From assembly GCA_934162325.1 (NCBI GenBank), contig CAKPIH010000024.1, positions 1-18,868 of the forward strand: DNA of 18,868 nt, read 5' to 3'. The DNA is from an uncultured Bacilli bacterium (GTDB lineage: Bacteria; Bacillota_I; Bacilli_A; RF39; UBA660). The translations under genes were made by a program, and so were the position numbers. Shown here piece after piece: positions 1-8,189 of this stretch. The first letter of the stretch is position 1; each line of letters starts with the position of its first letter. The notes under the pieces are model-generated. The model had not been told where the DNA came from, did not search any database, and was given only the letters and a program-made list of their open reading frames with translations.

Positions 1-4
1 AAGC

Positions 5-38
5 TAAAAAGAACACTCTAAGACCTGGGCTTAGAGTG
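5..38 (-). terminator. Terminator of the spoVA operon
   Basis: A 9-bp perfect stem (CACTCTAAG, 14-22, with CTTAGAGTG, 30-38) has a 7-nt loop. On the minus strand it is followed by TTCTTTTT. It lies just past the spoVAE stop codon, as expected for a Rho-independent terminator. Confidence 0.85.
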
Positions 39-51
39 CATATAGAATAAA

Positions 52-405
52 TTAATGTCGTGGTTTAAATATTAAAGCTAAAACAAAGGAAAGAAATAAG
101 GCTACAGAAATACCTGCGGATGTTAGGTTAAATATACCAAAGGCTAAGCCAAGTGGTCCCAAGGTAGATCCTGTTTCCATAGCACCATGAATTAGTAAGT
201 GACCAAAAGATGTAATTGGTATTAGAGCTCCTGCTCCAGCATATAAAACTATTCGATCATAGATACCTGCTATATCAAGAAGAGCTCCGATTACAACAAA
301 GAGACTAGTTACATGACCAGGAGTTAGTTTGGTATTATCTAATATTAACTGAGCTATCATACATATTAAACCACAAAATAGAAAAGCATAAACATAAGTC
401 ATCAT
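52..405 (-). CDS. spoVAE: Stage V sporulation protein AE (SpoVAEb type)
   Basis: This is a 117-aa integral membrane protein of the SpoVA channel, which moves Ca-dipicolinate into the forespore and releases it at germination. It has several hydrophobic segments and the family signatures LDNTKLTPGH (about residues 23-32), GAGALIPITSFGH in the middle and a LIFKPRH-type C-terminus. Length matches the family (about 115-120 aa). It is the last gene of a three-gene operon. GGAGGT at 414-419 lies inside the final spoVAD codons, 8 nt from the ATG at 405, so translation is probably coupled. A second ATG follows directly at 402. Forespore (SigG) expression is expected from the family, but I see no convincing SigG promoter. 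Confidence 0.93.
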   Translation of the reverse strand: MMTYVYAFLFCGLICMIAQLILDNTKLTPGHVTSLFVVIGALLDIAGIYDRIVLYAGAGALIPITSFGHLLIHGAMETGSTLGPLGLAFGIFNLTSAGISVALFLSFVLALIFKPRH

Positions 406-406
406 A

Positions 407-1399
407 TTATATTACCTCCAAACTAATAGCATTAGCTATACTAGGTATCGATTCTTTTTGAAATGTAAAAGTTGGAGAAAAGACTGCTCCTGTTGGCACT
501 ATTAATACTTTCTTATATTTTTTCTTTAACATTTCTTTATATATATAACTAAATACTACTAGTGGTAAACAAGCTGGTCCTGATGCTCCCGCTAAGACAG
601 GTTGCTTATCTAAATCATAAAGCATTGTACCACAGTCATTATAGTTATCATTAAGCTTGATATTATATTTAGTCATCATATAATCTTTAAGTATATTCTT
701 ACCATATATTCCTAAGTCACCTGTTAAGATAAGATCATAATATGAGATATCTCTCTTGGTATCTTTTAAATGGTTATATATTACATCTCCTGCTGCTGGG
801 GCCATTACTGCTCCCATATGATTTACATCTGTAGTACCCATATCTACTACTTTACCAACAGTAGAGGATTCTACTTTAACTTTACTCTTTTTGTTACTAA
901 GTAAGATACTTACTCCTCCTGTTGAAGTAAAAGTAGCAGTCTTTGGTTTAGGTGTTCCATACTCAGTAGGATTTCTAAATTGTTTTTCAGCAGCCATATT
1001 ATGACTTGAAGTAGATACTAATATTTTTTGAGCAAAGCCTCCTTCGATATAAGTACTTCCTATAGCTAGTCCTTCCCCACTAGTAGAACAAGCTTCAAAT
1101 ATACCAAGAAAAGGAATATTAAATTCTCTAGCCATATAGTTAGAAGCTGCAATCTGATTTTGTAAATCTCCAGATATTAATAAATCGATATCTTCTTCTT
1201 TTAATTTATTTTTCTTTAAAATATTAGTATTGGCTTCTTTTAATAAATGTACTTCAGCCTGCTCCCAAGATTTTTCACCAAAGTATAAATCTTTTTTGTA
1301 TTTCTTATCAAAATATTTTGATAGTGGTCCATCATTCTCATAATTACCACATATGGTATATGCGTCTTCGATAAAGACATTGTTATATTTTATTGTCAT
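407..1399 (-). CDS. spoVAD: Stage V sporulation protein AD (SpoVAD)
   Basis: This 330-aa soluble subunit of the SpoVA channel has a thiolase-like fold and in Bacillus binds dipicolinic acid. Recognisable family segments are an N-terminal GPLSKYFDKKY motif, EEDIDLLISGDLQNQI, a central GIFEACSTSGEGLAIGS region around the thiolase-like Cys, and a C-terminal VLIVPTGAVFSPT. No signal peptide or membrane segment is seen, fitting a membrane-associated cytosolic subunit. Length is close to the usual 335-340 aa. The start lies 1 nt past the spoVAC stop, with AGGAGG in the last spoVAC codons; its own stop overlaps the spoVAE ribosome-binding region. Confidence 0.95.
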   Translation of the reverse strand: MTIKYNNVFIEDAYTICGNYENDGPLSKYFDKKYKKDLYFGEKSWEQAEVHLLKEANTNILKKNKLKEEDIDLLISGDLQNQIAASNYMAREFNIPFLGIFEACSTSGEGLAIGSTYIEGGFAQKILVSTSSHNMAAEKQFRNPTEYGTPKPKTATFTSTGGVSILLSNKKSKVKVESSTVGKVVDMGTTDVNHMGAVMAPAAGDVIYNHLKDTKRDISYYDLILTGDLGIYGKNILKDYMMTKYNIKLNDNYNDCGTMLYDLDKQPVLAGASGPACLPLVVFSYIYKEMLKKKYKKVLIVPTGAVFSPTFTFQKESIPSIANAISLEVI

Positions 1400-1400
1400 A

Positions 1401-1841
1401 TTAACCTCCTATTACCAGTAGTCTAATTAAACCAAATATATATACAGAGACTACTCCATATAATATTACAGTACCCGCTAATTTAAAGATATTAGCTCCT
1501 ATTCCAAGTACTAATCCTTCATTTTTATATTCTAAGGCTGCTGATGTCATAGAATGGGCAAAGCCAGTTATTGGTATTATTAAAGCAGCTTTTACTTTAG
1601 TTACTAAGGTATCAAAGATGCCAAGAGCAGTAAGTATTGAGGCTATAGTTATTAATGTTAATATTACGAGTACTCCTGATTCTTTTCTAGGTAAGTTAAG
1701 CCATATGCTATAACATCTTAGTAATAGTTCTGATAATGAGCCTAGAAAGCCTCCTACTACAAAAGCTATTATAGCATTCTTAATATAGTTCTCTTTAGGA
1801 GTATTTTTATCTACTATTTCTTTATATTTCTTATTATCCAT
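1401..1841 (-). CDS. spoVAC: Stage V sporulation protein AC (SpoVAC)
   Basis: A 146-aa multi-span membrane protein, first gene of the operon, of the family described in Bacillus as a mechanosensitive DPA channel subunit. It opens with a charged cytosolic segment containing the family's YIKNAIIAF motif, followed by about four or five hydrophobic segments. The conserved IIPITGFAHSM and ALEYKNEG motifs are at about residues 88-108. A GGTGAT ribosome binding site precedes the ATG at 1841. spoVAA, spoVAB and spoVAF are absent, so this is the reduced AC-AD-AE set seen in many clostridia and uncultured Firmicutes. Presence of the set supports an endospore-forming host. Confidence 0.94.
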   Translation of the reverse strand: MDNKKYKEIVDKNTPKENYIKNAIIAFVVGGFLGSLSELLLRCYSIWLNLPRKESGVLVILTLITIASILTALGIFDTLVTKVKAALIIPITGFAHSMTSAALEYKNEGLVLGIGANIFKLAGTVILYGVVSVYIFGLIRLLVIGG

Positions 1842-1893
1842 ATTATCACCAGTAATAGTATTTACTTATAATGGTAAAATTATGTAAAGAATA

Positions 1894-1922
1894 TTTACTA
1901 AGATATTTATTTATAGTATACT
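1894..1922 (+). promoter_or_regulatory. SigA-type promoter of the HExxH repeat protein
   Basis: TTTACT (1894-1899), a 17-bp spacer and TATACT (1917-1922), about 33 bp before the ATG at 1955. It is divergent from the spoVA operon. Confidence 0.6.
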
Positions 1923-1954
1923 TATTATAGAAATAAATAAAGAAGGTGTATTTT

Positions 1955-4465
1955 ATGAATGAAAGATTACAAAACATTATTAATGGAATAAATGATGGTA
2001 GTATAAATTTTGTTTTTGATTATAATTTAACTATGGAAGATCTTTTTACTAAGGATAATGATGGTATTTATTTTTTAGAATATCTACTTAGAAAAAGAAT
2101 AATGATGCCATTAGAATTAAAAGAAGAATTAAAGACTAATGCACTAGCAGCTTATTTATATTGTAAAAATAATGATTCTATATTTGGTTTTAATCTTAAT
2201 GATAAGGATTTATTTTCTGAGTTTGATGGTAAAAGGCTTATTGATATTATTATTGAGAAGAAAAATATTTATGCTGATATTATTAAAAACGTAAAGGAAA
2301 ATATTGAAATAATTGATTTACTTTGTAATTCAAATAATTATTTTTATTTAAATTATTTATCTCCTGATATAATTAATAAACTAACTACTAAAGATTGTAA
2401 TGGTATCTACCCTATTGAGAAGTATTTAAATGATGATAAACTTATAGAAAAAATAATTCCTTTAGTAAATAATTTAGATGCTTTATTAGAAATTTGTAAT
2501 AAGTATAATGATTATAATTTGATGAAATATGTTAATCAAAATTTACTAATAAAGGATTATCAAGAAGGAAAATCTATACTTCAGTTTTTACTTAATGATA
2601 AGAAAATTATTCCAAATTGTTTAGATGATATTCCAGAAGATATTGTTTTTGTTAAATATCTTATTGAAAATAATTGGTATAATTTTCTTGAAAAGGCTGA
2701 TGAGTATGTTCTTCTTATGGAAGTGTCTCCAGGTAAAACTTTACTTGAATTTCTTATTGAAAAGGGATATAATCCAGTAATAAAATGTATTTTTAATACT
2801 AAAACAATTAATATTTTATATAAAGAACATAGATTAGATTTAGTAAAGGAAGTAAGTGAAGAAATTTTCTTGATGCCAATAAAAGATTTATTTATTGATA
2901 ATTCTAATGATAATAAAACTTTTCTTGAATATATGATTGAAAATGGATATAACATTAGTATTACTAGTTTTAGAAATGATCGACTACTTAGAATCTGCTA
3001 CTTAGAGCAAAGACCTGATTTATTAGAAGATGCTGGTATTAATAATTTATTAAAACCTATTGACGATACTTATACTTATTTTGATTATATTTTGGATTCT
3101 ATTGCTAATAAGGGACTTAAAATTAGAGTTCAAGGTCACCCGTGGTCTCCGGATGTAAATGCATATATTAAATACTATACTACTATTGCTAAACATGATA
3201 TGATGAAATATATTGATGATATAAAATCAGAGATGCTTTTAAAGAAATATGATGATAAAACACTTCTAGAATATTTACTAGATACTGATAGTGATCTTAC
3301 TTTAAATAAAATTTTATCAGATGATTTAAAGGCTGATCCTGATATTGCTATTATTTTGAAAAATAGAGGGATAGTACAAAAGAGTGTTAATGTTTCTAAA
3401 GAAGAAAATGAATATACGACTAAATATATTGAAAATATTAATAATCATCTTGGTATAGGGCCATTACCTGAAGAGGGTGAAAGGTTATTAAATGAACTTA
3501 AACTACTATTTTTAACTGATGGTAAAAGTGATAAAGGGTTAATTACTGCTTTAACTGCAGGATATAGAAATGCTCTTATGAATAACTATGATATTAATAT
3601 TATAGAAATTAAAAAACTAATTGAAATTAAAAAAGAAAATAAGGATATATTTTATTATATTAAAAATGATGATGGTAGTCATTTTTCACCAAGTAATGGT
3701 TCTATCTTTTGCGAAAATGCTAATACTAATACATTATTACATGAGACAGGACACGCCCTTCACTTTTATATAGCAGATATGAAGACTCCTGATGAGTATC
3801 AAGAAGTTGTTGAAAGAGCAAGAGAAAATCCTGAAGTACTTACTAAGACTAAAGAATATGCCGCTAATTATAGAAAGCTTGTAAATAATATTACTTTATT
3901 AGTAGAACAGAGATATGATAGTTTCTTTAAGAGTTATTATAGTACGGAAAAGGTAGAGGAAATTAAAAAGAATCTTACTAAATCAAAAGAAGAAAAAAAG
4001 AAAGAATATAAGGAACTTCAGATACCAGATGAACAACTGGATATAATTTTAAGTGATATGTATACACAAGAAGAATATATTGATCATCAAAAAAGAATTT
4101 TTATTGAGGATAATGTTGACGCTATACTAAGAAATGAATTTGGTAGTTTGTTTCCTATTGGTGATATTTTAGATGCTATATATGAAGGAAAGTTACATAG
4201 TAATACTTTAAAGGATAGTCAGGGAGAAGCTATTTGCAGAACTGGAGGGCATGGACTAAACTACTATTATGCTACGGATCATGGTTTTGATGAAATGATT
4301 GCTAACTTTGCCGCTATTTCAAAGGCGGGAGACGCTGAAGAAAAACTTAAACTGCTTAAATCGATTGCTGGTGATGAAGTATATGATATGATAAGGAACT
4401 TCTATTACCAAGATATTTTAAAGATTAATTTAGAAGAAAATAAAGTATATGGAGGTAAGAGATGA
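1955..4465 (+). CDS. Ankyrin-like repeat protein with C-terminal HExxH metallopeptidase domain (lethal-factor/ATLF-like)
   Basis: I set the start at ATG 1955 (836 aa): AGAAGGTG (1941-1948) is a good ribosome binding site for it, and an in-frame GTG at 1946 falls inside that site. Roughly residues 35-460 hold about eight degenerate units centred on a D-x-K-T-x-L-E-Y-L-[IL] motif (for example GKTLLEFLIEKGYNP and DDKTLLEYLL), resembling ankyrin-type helical repeats. The C-terminal half carries LLHETGHALH (H596, E597, H600) and, about 180 residues on, DHGFDEMIANFAA with E780. This pattern of HExxH plus distant Glu recalls the ATLF catalytic domain of anthrax lethal factor; here the second half of the motif is clear but the fold is inferred. 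No signal peptide or transmembrane segment is visible. It overlaps the next gene by 4 nt. The substrate is unknown; a toxin/effector or an internal protease are both possible. Confidence 0.7.
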   Translation: MNERLQNIINGINDGSINFVFDYNLTMEDLFTKDNDGIYFLEYLLRKRIMMPLELKEELKTNALAAYLYCKNNDSIFGFNLNDKDLFSEFDGKRLIDIIIEKKNIYADIIKNVKENIEIIDLLCNSNNYFYLNYLSPDIINKLTTKDCNGIYPIEKYLNDDKLIEKIIPLVNNLDALLEICNKYNDYNLMKYVNQNLLIKDYQEGKSILQFLLNDKKIIPNCLDDIPEDIVFVKYLIENNWYNFLEKADEYVLLMEVSPGKTLLEFLIEKGYNPVIKCIFNTKTINILYKEHRLDLVKEVSEEIFLMPIKDLFIDNSNDNKTFLEYMIENGYNISITSFRNDRLLRICYLEQRPDLLEDAGINNLLKPIDDTYTYFDYILDSIANKGLKIRVQGHPWSPDVNAYIKYYTTIAKHDMMKYIDDIKSEMLLKKYDDKTLLEYLLDTDSDLTLNKILSDDLKADPDIAIILKNRGIVQKSVNVSKEENEYTTKYIENINNHLGIGPLPEEGERLLNELKLLFLTDGKSDKGLITALTAGYRNALMNNYDINIIEIKKLIEIKKENKDIFYYIKNDDGSHFSPSNGSIFCENANTNTLLHETGHALHFYIADMKTPDEYQEVVERARENPEVLTKTKEYAANYRKLVNNITLLVEQRYDSFFKSYYSTEKVEEIKKNLTKSKEEKKKEYKELQIPDEQLDIILSDMYTQEEYIDHQKRIFIEDNVDAILRNEFGSLFPIGDILDAIYEGKLHSNTLKDSQGEAICRTGGHGLNYYYATDHGFDEMIANFAAISKAGDAEEKLKLLKSIAGDEVYDMIRNFYYQDILKINLEENKVYGGKR

Positions 4466-4686
4466 ATAGTGATATGAATGATAAGTTATTTGAACTATAT
4501 ACATTAGCAGAGCTTAAATATAAGAGGCATTTTAATAATGTTAATGATGATGATTTATTTCCTAGTGGTTGGTATGGTAATAAGAATTATCAAAAGAAAA
4601 TAGAAATTATTTGTGAAGCAATTAAAACTAATACTTTGATTGTTAATACTAAATCTTATCTAGATATAACTGAAGGGGTAAAGTAA
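4462..4686 (+). CDS. Small protein of unknown function coupled to the HExxH protein
   Basis: This gene encodes 74 aa. Its ATG overlaps the upstream stop codon (ATGA, 4462-4465), with GGAGG just upstream inside the peptidase gene, so the two are almost certainly translated together. The protein is acidic to neutral and soluble, with an aromatic and acidic middle (NVNDDDLFPSGWYGNKNYQ) followed by a helix KKIEIICEAIKTN. I do not recognise a family. Its size, coupling and position directly behind a possible effector peptidase are what one expects of an immunity protein, inhibitor or chaperone, but this is inference from context only. Confidence 0.75.
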   Translation: MNSDMNDKLFELYTLAELKYKRHFNNVNDDDLFPSGWYGNKNYQKKIEIICEAIKTNTLIVNTKSYLDITEGVK

Positions 4687-4700
4687 TTTACTTCTTTTTT
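4678..4700 (+). terminator. Weak possible terminator after the 74-aa gene
   Basis: GTAAA/TTTAC stem with GTAA loop (4678-4691) followed by TTCTTTTTT. The stem is only 5 bp and AT-rich, so efficiency is doubtful. Confidence 0.35.
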
Positions 4701-4713
4701 ATTTATTGTATCA

Positions 4714-4719
4714 TATAAT
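4714..4719 (+). promoter_or_regulatory. -10 box immediately upstream of the flippase start
   Basis: A perfect TATAAT ends 5 nt before the ATG at 4725. No good -35 hexamer is seen (CTTCTT at 17-bp spacing). Transcription from it would begin at or next to the A of the start codon, giving a leaderless message. Confidence 0.5.
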
Positions 4720-4724
4720 CTACT

Positions 4725-6020
4725 ATGAAAAATAAATTTATTAAGTCGACAATTATATTAATTATAGGTGGATTAATTACTAAAGTACTTGGTATGATTA
4801 TTAAGATTGTTCTAACTAGAACGATTGGTACTGAAGGTATTAGTGAATATATGTTAGTACTTCCTACTTTTAATTTATTTATTACTTTATGTAATTTGGG
4901 AGTACCTATTGCTATTACTAAACTTATATCAGAAAAGAAAAATAGTAGTAAAAGAATTGTTATTCCTACTACTATTATTGTTTTGTTATATGATCTTATT
5001 TTGATATTTATTATATTGTTTATAGCTAAGTATTTAGCTAATAATCTTTTACATAAGAGTAGTATTTATTATCCTCTTATTGCTATCGGTAGTACTCTTC
5101 CTTTTATTACTTTATCTAGTATTATTAAGGGATATTTTTTTGGTAAAGAGAAAGTATTTCCTATTACTTTATCTAATATTATTGAACAGATAGCTAGACT
5201 ATTACTTACTACTACTGTTGTTGCTAAGATGATGAATCATTCTTTAATAGCAGCAGTTACTACGGTTGTTCTTATTAATATTATTAGTGAAGGGGCTTCT
5301 ATTATTATCCTTTTGTTTTTCTTACCTAAAGAGAAGATTACTAAAGAAGACTTTCATAGGGATAATAAATTACTTAGAGAGATTTTTGGTATATCTATTC
5401 CTAATACGATGGCTAGATTAATTGGTTCTATTACTTATTTTTTCGAGCCTATTATTCTTACTAATATTTTAAAATATGTTGGATATAATCTGGAATATAT
5501 TACTACTACTTATGGGGTTATTAATGGTTATGTATATCCCCTACTACTTCTGCCTTCTTTTTTTACTTTGGCAATATCTTCTGCTATTTTACCTGTTGTA
5601 TCTAATAGTTATAGTAATAAGAATTATAGTTATACGAAAAAGAAAATTAAGGAGGCTATTTTCTTTTCTATGATAGTAGGAATACCTGCTACTTTGATAT
5701 TTATATTTATTCCAGATATTCCTTTAAAACTAGTATATAATACTACTCTTGGTACGGAATATATTAAAATAACGGCTCCTTTCTTTTTACTTCATTATAT
5801 ACAGGCTCCTCTTACTAGTAGTTTAAATGGTATGGGATACTCTAAGACCGCTATGAAAGGTACTTTATATGGGGGTATTATTAAGTTGCTTAGTCTTGTT
5901 ATTTTTAGTTTACTGAAGATGGGGTTATGGAGTCTTATTATTTCTACTATTTTGAATGTTGTAATAGTTACTATTCATCATATTTATTATGTTAAGAAAT
6001 ATTTATCTAATAAAATATAA
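4725..6020 (+). CDS. SpoVB/MurJ-like polysaccharide flippase (MOP superfamily)
   Basis: This 431-aa polytopic membrane protein looks like a stage V sporulation protein B or related MOP-superfamily lipid-linked oligosaccharide exporter. The N-terminus (STIILIIGGLITKVLGMIIKIVLTRTIGTEGISEYML) matches the SpoVB start, including the conserved GxxTKxLGxxxxxxLxRxIGxEGxxxY pattern. Hydrophobic segments run through the whole length. B. subtilis SpoVB is about 518 aa, so this form is shorter, probably about 12 rather than 14 spans. Expected role: moving peptidoglycan lipid precursors across the membrane, for spore cortex or wall. The start lacks any Shine-Dalgarno sequence, unlike its neighbours. Assignment to spoVB rather than another MOP flippase is not certain. 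Confidence 0.85.
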   Translation: MKNKFIKSTIILIIGGLITKVLGMIIKIVLTRTIGTEGISEYMLVLPTFNLFITLCNLGVPIAITKLISEKKNSSKRIVIPTTIIVLLYDLILIFIILFIAKYLANNLLHKSSIYYPLIAIGSTLPFITLSSIIKGYFFGKEKVFPITLSNIIEQIARLLLTTTVVAKMMNHSLIAAVTTVVLINIISEGASIIILLFFLPKEKITKEDFHRDNKLLREIFGISIPNTMARLIGSITYFFEPIILTNILKYVGYNLEYITTTYGVINGYVYPLLLLPSFFTLAISSAILPVVSNSYSNKNYSYTKKKIKEAIFFSMIVGIPATLIFIFIPDIPLKLVYNTTLGTEYIKITAPFFLLHYIQAPLTSSLNGMGYSKTAMKGTLYGGIIKLLSLVIFSLLKMGLWSLIISTILNVVIVTIHHIYYVKKYLSNKI

Positions 6021-6025
6021 TATAT

Positions 6026-6053
6026 TATTTTTATGACCTTAGGCATAAAAATA
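6026..6053 (+). terminator. Hairpin after the flippase gene
   Basis: A perfect 10-bp stem, TATTTTTATG (6026-6035) with CATAAAAATA (6044-6053); the loop contains a further CC/GG pair. It lies 6 nt past the flippase stop, so it probably ends that transcript, although no T-tract follows. Confidence 0.5.
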
Positions 6054-6082
6054 CCTCAGAAGACTACAGGCTGAAGAGGCAA

Positions 6083-6114
6083 TAAAAAAACAAATACTTA
6101 ATATAAGTACTTGT
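6083..6114 (-). terminator. Terminator of glmS
   Basis: Stem CAAGTACTTA / TAAGTATTTG (6113-6104 and 6100-6091 on the minus strand), with a run of T after it (6083-6090). The mirror strand also has a short T-run (TTGTTTTTG), so it may work both ways between the convergent genes. Confidence 0.85.
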
Positions 6115-6121
6115 TTTTGTA

Positions 6122-7891
6122 TTATTCTACAGTTACTGATTTAGCAAGATTTCTTGGTTTATCAATATCACAATCTCTTAATTTTGCTACATTATAAGCA
6201 AGCATTTGCATTGGTACTATTACTAGTAATGGGTTTAATATTTCATCATAATCTTCTACTAAGATGGTATAATCAGCAAAATTATTATCTTTAATATTAG
6301 TAATAGTTATAATCTTAGCTCCACGAGCAGATACTTCTTTTAAATTACTAATTGTTTTATCACTAATTGTCTTATCAGTAACTACTGATACTACTCCAAA
6401 ATCTTTATCTATTAGTGATATACTACCATGTTTTAGTTCTCCAGCTTGAAAGGCTTCACTATGGATATAAGATATTTCTTTTAATTTTAGACTACCTTCC
6501 ATACTTAAATAGTAATCAATACCTCTTCCTAAATAGAAGATATGTTCTTTATCTTTAAGGATTTCTGCTATATTACTATAATCATATTCGTTTATATATT
6601 TAGTAATTAAATTAGGTAACAACTTAAGATCTTCAAGTAACTTTGTTTCTTTATTATTATCTTTAAATGCTAATAAAAGAAGAATTAATACTTGAGCTAG
6701 ATATGCTTTTGTTGTAGCTACTGCTACTTCTATACCTGCTTCTGTATATATAACACTATCTGCTTCTCTTGCTATTGATGAATCTCTTCTATTGACAATA
6801 GCTAGTGTATTAATACCGTTTTCTTTAGCTAGTTTTAGAGCCGCTAATGTATCTGCTGTCTCTCCTGATTGAGATATTAGTATTACTAGTGTATCTTTAG
6901 TAAAGAAATTCTTTTGATATCTATATTCTGATGCATAATAGACATCTGTTTTAATATTAGCATACTTCTCTATATAGTACTTACCTATTTGTCCTGCAAA
7001 AGATGCTGAACCACAAGCTACTATATCTATATTTTTATATTTTTTGATATTATAGATATCTTTAATTTTATTATTCTTTGTATATAAATTAAGTATATTC
7101 TTTACTACTTCTGATTCTTCATTTATTTCTTTTAACATAAAGTGATCATAACCATTTTTACTTATACTTTCAATTGTTCCTGCATATTCTTTTACTTCTT
7201 TTGTTATTTCTTTTCCTTCACTATTATAATATTTAATATTATCTTGCTCTAATTCTACTATTTCATTATTATTTAATACAATATATTTATTAGTTACATG
7301 CAAGATAGCGGGTATATCACTAGCAAACATATTACCATGATCAGATACTCCCACTATTAAGGGAACATCTTTTCTTATACCATATATTTTATTAGGTATA
7401 TCACTATTTATGATATTAAAAGCATAGCTTCCTTTTAATATTTCTTTTAATTTAACTAATGTTTTTAACATATCTTTATTTTCTTTATATAATTTATCTA
7501 TTAGGGCTGCTGCTACTTCACTGTCGGTACTAGATTTAAAGTTATAACCTTCTTTTTCTAATTCTTTTTTTAATTCTTCATAATTTTCTATAATACCATT
7601 ATGGACTAATGTTATCTTTCCTTGATTATGAGGATGAGCATTAGTGTCTGTTACTCCTCCATGAGTAGCCCATCTTGTATGGGATATTCCTAAACTTGCT
7701 TCATCTTCATAATTTAATATTTGATCTAAATTTTTTATTTGACCTACTTTTTTATATATTTTGATATTATTATTTTTATCTAAATAGGCTATTCCTGATG
7801 AGTCATAACCTCTATATTCTAAGGATTTTAATCCTGTCATTATATTTTTTATTACATTTGTTTTTCCTGCATAACCTACTATGCCACACAT
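6122..7891 (-). CDS. glmS: Glutamine--fructose-6-phosphate aminotransferase (isomerizing)
   Basis: A 589-aa cytosolic enzyme making glucosamine-6-phosphate from fructose-6-phosphate and glutamine, the first step to UDP-GlcNAc and peptidoglycan. The N-terminal class II glutaminase domain starts MCGIVGYAG, with the nucleophile Cys2 exposed after Met removal. It includes SHTRWATHGGVTD, HNGIIENYEELK and SSTDSEVAA. Two SIS sugar-isomerase domains follow (SQSGETADTLAALK in the first), and the conserved C-terminus is KPRNLAKSVTVE. Length is slightly below the usual 600-610 aa. AGAGGT precedes the ATG. The 5' leader carries a glmS ribozyme and the gene ends in a terminator, so it is monocistronic and controlled by its own product. 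Confidence 0.98.
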   Translation of the reverse strand: MCGIVGYAGKTNVIKNIMTGLKSLEYRGYDSSGIAYLDKNNNIKIYKKVGQIKNLDQILNYEDEASLGISHTRWATHGGVTDTNAHPHNQGKITLVHNGIIENYEELKKELEKEGYNFKSSTDSEVAAALIDKLYKENKDMLKTLVKLKEILKGSYAFNIINSDIPNKIYGIRKDVPLIVGVSDHGNMFASDIPAILHVTNKYIVLNNNEIVELEQDNIKYYNSEGKEITKEVKEYAGTIESISKNGYDHFMLKEINEESEVVKNILNLYTKNNKIKDIYNIKKYKNIDIVACGSASFAGQIGKYYIEKYANIKTDVYYASEYRYQKNFFTKDTLVILISQSGETADTLAALKLAKENGINTLAIVNRRDSSIAREADSVIYTEAGIEVAVATTKAYLAQVLILLLLAFKDNNKETKLLEDLKLLPNLITKYINEYDYSNIAEILKDKEHIFYLGRGIDYYLSMEGSLKLKEISYIHSEAFQAGELKHGSISLIDKDFGVVSVVTDKTISDKTISNLKEVSARGAKIITITNIKDNNFADYTILVEDYDEILNPLLVIVPMQMLAYNVAKLRDCDIDKPRNLAKSVTVE

Positions 7892-7959
7892 ATTTTACCT
7901 CTTTCTTATATGTGATTATTATTTTGTTATACAATATTGATTTTGTTTTTTATAATAAT

Positions 7960-8046
7960 CTAATGAGTATATAACCCAGAGTAACATCCGCCGAATATTC
8001 GATAATTACTCTCCTCGTCAACCTTATTATGGTTCAGGCGCTAGTT
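7960..8046 (-). ncRNA. glmS ribozyme/riboswitch (GlcN6P-activated self-cleaving leader)
   Basis: Read on the minus strand, the leader has AGCGCC at the cleavage site (A at 8042, G at 8041), then GAACC-loop-GGTT followed by GACGAGG, then a stem AGAGTAA/TTACTCT. Inside that stem lie TATCGAATATTCG and the invariant GGCGGATG (7985-7992). These match the glmS ribozyme core in order and spacing. Position, 84 nt before the glmS Shine-Dalgarno region, is also right. In other species glucosamine-6-phosphate acts as the cleavage cofactor and lowers glmS mRNA. The 3' part after CTCTGG is short and A/T-rich, and I cannot draw clear P3 and P4 helices there. Confidence 0.95.
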
Positions 8047-8084
8047 TATAATTTACCTCCTTTTATATTTATAAACTTTACTAT

Positions 8085-8113
8085 ATTATATCAATATTAA
8101 TATATTTTGTAAA
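8085..8113 (-). promoter_or_regulatory. SigA-type promoter of glmS
   Basis: TTTACA (8113-8108), 17-bp spacer, TATAAT (8090-8085) on the minus strand. The predicted start near 8078 places the ribozyme cleavage site about 36 nt into the transcript. Confidence 0.85.
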
Positions 8114-8131
8114 CTATTTATTATTATATTC

Positions 8132-8189
8132 ATTCTAAGCTTTACATCTTAGAATGTTATTTCTAACCTATTTACATAGTTTAGAAATA
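8132..8189. repeat. Two adjacent AT-rich hairpins between divergent promoters
   Basis: Hairpin 1: ATTCTAAG (8132-8139) with CTTAGAAT (8148-8155). Hairpin 2: TATTTCTAA (8158-8166) with TTAGAAATA (8181-8189), plus an inner CTAT/ATAG stem around a TTAC loop, separated by one mismatch. The two share TTCTAA stems and a TTTACAT loop sequence about 30 nt apart, like a degenerate tandem copy. They lie upstream of both the glmS promoter and the small-RNA promoter at 8300, so no known transcript explains them. The rest of 8190-8299 shows no gene; it contains an AT-only inverted repeat near 8251-8291. Confidence 0.5.

Noticed and set aside
1842..1893. SigG-type promoter for the spoVA operon
   Set aside because: CATAATT and CATTATA boxes are present but no convincing -35 at the right distance; cannot be supported by eye.
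2581..2955. Long minus-strand ORF inside the HExxH repeat protein gene
   Set aside because: It is antisense to a clear coding region, has no ribosome binding site or family likeness, and mirrors the repeat codons.
5476..5673. Plus-strand 65-aa hydrophobic ORF inside the flippase gene
   Set aside because: It is a frame-shadow of a membrane protein; hydrophobicity follows from T-rich codons.
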